Made by a program: the position numbers and the translations under genes. From contig JAAXJD010000219.1 in NCBI GenBank assembly GCA_012270005.1, positions 1-47,415 of the forward strand: DNA of 47,415 nt, given 5' to 3'. Position 1 is the stretch's first letter. The number at the start of each line of letters is the position of its first letter. The notes beneath the pieces were generated by a model, which had not been told where the DNA came from, did no database searches, and saw nothing but the letters and a program-made list of their open reading frames with translations. The stretch is from Flavobacterium sp. (GTDB lineage Bacteria > Bacteroidota > Bacteroidia > Flavobacteriales > Flavobacteriaceae). This document shows, in pieces, positions 44,398-47,415 of this stretch.

Positions 44398-45840
44398 TTA
44401 GCTAATGGGTAGTCGTAATACTTTTTGGTCTTCAAGGTAATGCTTAAGTGCTATGTACGCGGCAATCTCGGCTTCGGTATCCAGCTTTGCTTTTAACGAT
44501 TCGGCATCGTAATATTTCTTTACAAAATGTGTATCGAAGTTGCCTGAACGAAATGCCTCGTGCTCCATAACAAACGTACCAAACGGAAGGGTAGTGGCTA
44601 CACCTTCTACCTTATACTGGTCTATGGCTTCTATCATGCGCTGTATGGCTTCATCGCGGTTTTTGCCGTAAGTGATAAGCTTACTCAGCATAGGGTCATA
44701 ATATATAGGTACATCCATGCCTTGTTCAAAGCCATTATCTACACGTATACCGTCGCCCACAGGGATTTGGTACACTTCCAGTTTACCCACGTTTGGCGAA
44801 AAGTCGGTCAATGGATCTTCGGCGTATACGCGCAGTTCCATAGCATGGCCTAGTATTTTTAGGTCGGCTTGTTTTATAGGAAGTTCCTCGCCGCGTGCCA
44901 CACGTATTTGCAGCTCTACCAAATCAAGCCCTGTAATAAGTTCGGTTACCGGGTGCTCTACCTGCAGGCGGGTGTTCATTTCAAGGAAATAGAAATTCAG
45001 GTTTTCATCCAATAAAAATTCAACCGTACCTGCGCCAAGATAATTACACGCCTGTGCCACCTTAACGGCAGCCTGACCCATAGCCTCTCGAATCTCTGGT
45101 GTAAGTACAGATGAAGGTGCTTCTTCCACTACTTTTTGGTGGCGGCGCTGTACACTACATTCACGTTCAAAAAGGTGCAGGATGTTGCCGTGGCTGTCTG
45201 CCATAACCTGAACCTCTATATGGCGGGGCGAACCCACGTATTTTTCTATAAACACGCTGCCATCGCCAAAGGCCGAAACTGCCTCGCTTATGGCACGATC
45301 CATTTGCGATTCAAATTCTTCTTCGTTCTGAACAATACGCATACCCTTACCGCCACCGCCGGCACTGGCCTTAATAAGTATCGGGAAACCTATTTCCTTA
45401 CTTATGGCTTTTGCTTCGGCTAGATCGGTAATGGCTTTATCTACGCCCGGCACCATAGGAATGTTGTATGCCTTAACGGCATCCTTAGCGCCCAGCTTGC
45501 TACCCATAACACGTATGGCATCGGGGCGCGGACCTATAAAGGTAATGCCTGCTGCGGTAACCGCTTCGGCAAAGTTGGCATTCTCGCTCAAAAAGCCGTA
45601 CCCGGGATGAATGGCGTCGGCTCCGGTAGTTTGTGCGGCGCCTATTATTTTATCCATAACCAGGTAACTCTGGCTGCTGGGTGCTTCTCCTATATATATG
45701 GCCTCGTCGGCAAATTTTACATGGGGGGCATTACGGTCTGCAGCGCTGTACACTGCTACGGTTTTTATGCCCATTTTTTTTGCGGTTTTCATTACCCTTA
45801 TGGCAATTTCTCCACGATTGGCTACAAGTATTTTTTTCAT
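44398..45840 (-). CDS. Biotin carboxylase subunit of acyl-CoA carboxylase
   Basis: ATP-grasp enzyme that carboxylates biotin on its carrier protein using bicarbonate. The 480-residue protein begins [17 protein letters not shown] and has [14 protein letters not shown] (glycine-rich ATP loop), the segment [17 protein letters not shown] and [14 protein letters not shown] (catalytic Arg/Glu region). The frame is open to 45882, but the extra 14 residues precede the invariant start [11 protein letters not shown], so ATG 45838-45840 is chosen. Length is slightly above free-standing AccC (about 450), as in PCC-type subunits without a fused BCCP. It shares a transcript with the neighbours on both sides. 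Confidence 0.94.
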   Translation of the reverse strand: MKKILVANRGEIAIRVMKTAKKMGIKTVAVYSAADRNAPHVKFADEAIYIGEAPSSQSYLVMDKIIGAAQTTGADAIHPGYGFLSENANFAEAVTAAGITFIGPRPDAIRVMGSKLGAKDAVKAYNIPMVPGVDKAITDLAEAKAISKEIGFPILIKASAGGGGKGMRIVQNEEEFESQMDRAISEAVSAFGDGSVFIEKYVGSPRHIEVQVMADSHGNILHLFERECSVQRRHQKVVEEAPSSVLTPEIREAMGQAAVKVAQACNYLGAGTVEFLLDENLNFYFLEMNTRLQVEHPVTELITGLDLVELQIRVARGEELPIKQADLKILGHAMELRVYAEDPLTDFSPNVGKLEVYQIPVGDGIRVDNGFEQGMDVPIYYDPMLSKLITYGKNRDEAIQRMIEAIDQYKVEGVATTLPFGTFVMEHEAFRSGNFDTHFVKKYYDAESLKAKLDTEAEIAAYIALKHYLEDQKVLRLPIS

Positions 45841-45861
45841 ACTGATATTTTTTCTTTGGCC

Positions 45862-45897
45862 ACTAATTTCACGAATGTCCACAAATTAAGTTTGTGG
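45862..45897. repeat. Hairpin/repeat in the BCCP-biotin carboxylase gap
   Basis: CCACAAA (45879-45885), TTAAG, TTTGTGG (45891-45897) is a perfect 7-bp palindrome, followed by another GGAATTTGTGG near 45910. The segment CACTAATTTCACGAATGTCC (45861-45880) resembles dispersed intergenic repeats of Flavobacterium with CACGAATT units. It may be such an element inserted in the operon. Confidence 0.4.
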
Positions 45898-45928
45898 TTA
45901 TCAGCAGTGGAATTTGTGGCGAAAGCGT

Positions 45929-46414
45929 TTACTCAAATTCTATTAACAGTTGTCCTTTATCTACGGCCTGGCCCTGGGTAACGGCTATACTTTTAATAAC
46001 ACCCGCGCGTGGCGAGTGGAAGGTGTTTTCCATTTTCATGGCTTCCAGTATTAATAAGGTGTCGTTTTCCTGTACGGTTTGGCCCGGGGTTACGCTGATT
46101 TCTAAAATCAGGCCGGGTATGGGAGCCTTGATTTCGTTTACCTGCTTAGCGGTGCCTACCTCAAAGCCCATGTTTTTTATGAGTTGGTCCAGGGCATCGG
46201 CTATGTGCACCTCGTAGGTGTTGTTGTTAATAGCCACAGTATAGGTTTTCTTCAGGAAGTCCTGTGCAGTAATGGCTGCACGGTAGGGGGTGTTGTCCTT
46301 AAGTACGTGGTATTGGTTTTGCGTGGTACTTATGGCGTCAAAGGTTTTCACCTGATCTTGGGTAATGTCAAAGCTGCTGCCGTTGCTTACCGCTATCTTA
46401 TACGTTTTGCTCAT
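45929..46414 (-). CDS. Biotin carboxyl carrier protein subunit
   Basis: Carrier of the carboxyl group between the two enzyme subunits. The 161-residue protein has a flexible N-terminal half (about 1-90), then a biotinyl domain: KAPIPGLILEISVTPGQTVQENDTLLILEAMKMEN with biotinylated Lys127 in AMKM, and GVIKSIAVTQGQAVDKGQLLIEFE. First gene of the carboxylase unit; the biotin attached here would come from the bioFDA products (bioF at 14031, bioD at 16907, bioA at 17582). A TATCTTTA sequence about 20 bases upstream is one base off the promoter consensus. Confidence 0.92.
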   Translation of the reverse strand: MSKTYKIAVSNGSSFDITQDQVKTFDAISTTQNQYHVLKDNTPYRAAITAQDFLKKTYTVAINNNTYEVHIADALDQLIKNMGFEVGTAKQVNEIKAPIPGLILEISVTPGQTVQENDTLLILEAMKMENTFHSPRAGVIKSIAVTQGQAVDKGQLLIEFE

Positions 46415-46572
46415 AAAAGTAGTTTGGGACGTAAAGATACCAAAAAAGAAAACGTTTTAGTGATGTGGTTTTGTGTATTTTTGGTAAAATTATATACACC
46501 TGGAAAAGATTGTGTGGGCGGGGTTATGCACCCACTACTTTAATTATTTATATTCCCATAACGCTGCCGTAT

Positions 46573-47049
46573 TTACAAGGCTGATTCACCTACCAGTTTT
46601 TTAATAAGAACTATTTGCCCTAAATGGTAATAACTGTGTTCTATAACACCTTCCAGGTTTCTATTATAAGTACCATATTTTTCAGTAACAAAGGGAGTGT
46701 TTAAAGTGGCATCAGGCAGCTGCGCCACAGCCTGAGAAAATGCTTCGGCATTTTCCAGAAGTTTTGCTACCAAAGCTTTCCACTCGGCATCAGTTTGTAG
46801 TACAGGGGCATCAAAACTATATTTATCACTTATATCAAGAGGGCCGCCATTTAATACCCTTAGCAACCCGGATAGATAGTAATTAATATGGTAAGTAAGT
46901 ACCCCTATAGTATTAAGGTTGCCTACCTTTTGTATGGCCTGCTTATATGTGGTAGCCTCCAGTTCTTTTTTGTAATTGGTATTTGCTATCCACGTGCCGT
47001 TAAGGAACACTTCGCGTAGGCGGTTTGCTATAAACTGGTTTTGTTCCAT
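46573..47049 (-). CDS. DinB-like four-helix protein
   Basis: A 158-residue, mostly helical cytoplasmic protein of the DinB/DUF1572-like group. The conserved His positions are seen in VLTYHINYYLSG and in the C-terminal GVIEHSYYHLGQIVLIKKLVG, the latter being the typical DinB C-terminal helix (HxxYHxGQI). Such His sets often bind a divalent metal in this superfamily, and relatives act in thiol-dependent chemistry or are of unknown role. It is a separate gene upstream of the carboxylase unit, on the same strand but with a 158-base gap. Exact activity unknown. Confidence 0.8.
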   Translation of the reverse strand: MEQNQFIANRLREVFLNGTWIANTNYKKELEATTYKQAIQKVGNLNTIGVLTYHINYYLSGLLRVLNGGPLDISDKYSFDAPVLQTDAEWKALVAKLLENAEAFSQAVAQLPDATLNTPFVTEKYGTYNRNLEGVIEHSYYHLGQIVLIKKLVGESAL

Positions 47050-47196
47050 GGTTTTGAGGTTTTTATAAAGGTAGTGAATTTCGGTTTTATTTTTAGGTTG
47101 CTTCGGTGTGCCTCCTCACAAGGGCGGTGCGTAAAGAAAGGAACGCGAATAAAGCATCCCTATTTCCTGTAATGTAACCGCGCATGTAATTGCGAA

Positions 47197-47257
47197 CGCA
47201 GCGCAGCGGAGTGTGGCAATCTAATCATTTATGAGGCATAAGCGCTATGCTCATAGC
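47197..47257. repeat. Intergenic palindromic elements near right edge
   Basis: A first arm pair ATTGC...GCAAT brackets a CGCAGCGCAGCG core (about 47188-47220), and TATGAGGCATA (about 47230-47240) pairs imperfectly with TATGCTCATA (47246-47256). The sequence resembles the TTGCGAACG...GCAATC repeats scattered between Bacteroidota genes. The spacer 47050-47277 holds no supported gene. Confidence 0.4.
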
Positions 47258-47277
47258 AGCGAGTGAGAATATAATCC

Positions 47278-47415
47278 CTATTTCCCCCGCATTTCATCAA
47301 CTTGAATGTCTATCCACATTTCAAATTTATATTCATTATATTCGTCTAATTCATCGATTTCTTCCTTCCTCATTTTCAAAGCATCAGCCAAATTTGTTGA
47401 ATAATAAATACTACT
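47278..47415 (-). CDS. 3' end of an unknown gene, cut by right window edge
   Basis: An open frame of 45 codons runs from the window edge to TAG at 47278-47280. The end is DALKMRKEEIDELDEYNEYK then FEMWIDIQVDEMRGK: acidic, probably helical, with a possible coiled coil. No start codon is visible in the window, so the gene begins beyond it. Family not recognised. Confidence 0.5.
   Translation of the reverse strand, partial: SSIYYSTNLADALKMRKEEIDELDEYNEYKFEMWIDIQVDEMRGK

Overview
The window looks like a chromosomal segment of a member of the Bacteroidota, most likely family Flavobacteriaceae (Flavobacterium-like). The main reasons are three very large surface proteins ending in type-A type IX secretion (T9SS) sorting domains, promoters of the Bacteroidota form TTG-N17..23-TANNTTTG at many gene starts, an atpD-atpC pair away from the other ATP synthase genes, and short leaders without Shine-Dalgarno sequences. 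No rRNA, tRNA, CRISPR array, phage gene or transposase was seen.

Layout. 1-964 (-): 5' part of lepA, running off the left edge, with a GC-rich hairpin element in its leader. 1181-1480 (-): small secreted protein with its own promoter box and terminator. 1678-5397 (-): T9SS surface protein split by one in-frame stop codon. 5666-6658 (+): dusB. 6707-8206 (-): two-gene secreted-protein unit. 8345-9130 (-): Bax-inhibitor-1/YccA-type membrane protein. 9391-10167 (-): proC, interrupted by two in-frame stops near its 3' end. 10328-11065 (-): lipoprotein. 11150-12354 (-): two genes of unknown function. 12475-13883 (-): two DUF2975 membrane proteins plus a small Xre regulator, with a perfect palindrome in their promoter. 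14031-18853: biotin genes bioF, bioD and bioA (+), interleaved with a DUF2007 gene (+) and an AI-2E-type exporter (-). 19112-20993 (+): atpD and atpC. 21068-21297 (-): candidate structured small RNA. 21415-22007 (-): two paralogous small membrane proteins. 22198-24532 (+): acyltransferase-3 protein and a ketoacyl synthase. 24557-24886: three-copy structured repeat. 24872-28288 and 29202-42404 (-): 1138-aa and about 4400-aa T9SS surface proteins. 42848-46414 (-): three-subunit propionyl-CoA-type carboxylase (BCCP, biotin carboxylase, carboxyltransferase). 46573-47049 (-): DinB-like protein. 47278-47415 (-): end of an unknown gene.

How genes connect. bioF, bioD and bioA make the biotin that the carboxylase at 42.8-46.4 kb needs. 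Three surface proteins share one C-terminal architecture (a conserved module of about 300-400 residues plus a T9SS sorting domain) behind different N-terminal regions. The DUF2975/Xre operon is probably autoregulated through the palindrome in its promoter.

Less expected observations: the isolated candidate small RNA; the three-copy element with a constant box between variable hairpins; a four-site TTCGTCG cluster with helical spacing upstream of a surface-protein gene; two genes carrying in-frame stops, which are real decay or sequence error; and an internal duplication of about 2.2 kb in the giant adhesin gene.
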